A stretch of 64,000 nt of DNA from Xiphydria camelus (lineage: Eukaryota; Arthropoda; Insecta; Hymenoptera; Xiphydriidae). Below are positions 63,886 to 64,000 of the stretch, piece after piece (position 1 is the stretch's first letter; every line of letters starts with the position of its first letter). The notes under the pieces were generated by a model. The model worked only from the letters and a program-made list of their open reading frames with translations, was not told the DNA's origin and did not search any database. The position numbers were made by a program, and so were the translations under genes. Location of the stretch: contig OY783191.1 of NCBI GenBank assembly GCA_963678675.1, positions 10,316,995 to 10,380,994 of the forward strand, given 5' to 3'.

Positions 63886-64000
63886 AAAAGAAAGTTATAA
63901 GGTTATGTGGGTTTTGTTTTCGTGCTCATCACGAATTATTATTAAATAATATAATTCTGAGTAATTCTGTTGCGTATCTATTCCTACCTACCCAATGACA

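Overview
The window looks like gene-poor, AT-rich nuclear DNA from an arthropod, most likely an insect. The evidence is a laminin-alpha-type exon with proper splice sites, spliced gene fragments, and a transposon load typical of insect genomes: Ty3/gypsy, BEL/Pao, mariner, piggyBac, PIF/Harbinger, Helitron and a 5S-rRNA-derived SINE. I cannot name the species. There is no bacterial gene organisation.

Layout. 0-10 kb: degenerate repeats (a ~140 bp period satellite, a dispersed 150-300 bp repeat family), a TA-flanked MITE, piggyBac and mariner transposase scraps, a 241 bp MITE and a complete non-autonomous Helitron. 10.2-19.9 kb: a complete minus-strand Ty3/gypsy retrotransposon with near-identical LTRs, a 4 bp ATGT target duplication, an intact 1467-residue pol, a broken gag with six zinc knuckles, and an extra acidic 3' ORF. 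20-27 kb: a 1.7 kb TIR transposon with an intron-containing ORF remnant, a 5S SINE, and a Helitron helicase split by several small fold-back elements. 27-33 kb: tandem repeats (141 bp and 74 bp units), the latter split by a 1.36 kb element with TAA duplications, then a two-exon coding gene on the minus strand whose intron carries two MITEs and whose stop codon lies in a third. 34-45 kb: a mariner with decayed transposase, long unannotated DNA with one convincing orphan exon, and a BEL/Pao pol remnant broken by fold-back elements. 45-51 kb: four terminal-inverted-repeat elements joined end to end by single shared TTA trinucleotides, bracketed by rearranged inverted repeats and containing a Harbinger relic (MADF and transposase fragments). 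51-64 kb: 5S SINEs, an 87 bp repeat array, the laminin exon with TIR elements on both sides of it, a mariner deletion derivative that keeps an open reading frame, a decayed THAP domain and more fold-back elements.

The best candidates for host coding sequence are the laminin exon (53699-54006, +), the two-exon coiled-coil gene (30956-32574, -) and, less surely, an 81-residue open segment (40125-40370, -). Almost everything else recognisable is mobile or repetitive DNA. No prokaryotic-style defence or biosynthetic system is present. The most unusual structures are the TTA-linked element chain, the 5S-headed SINE that grades into a tandem repeat, and the gypsy element with six zinc knuckles and a tRNA-like leader.
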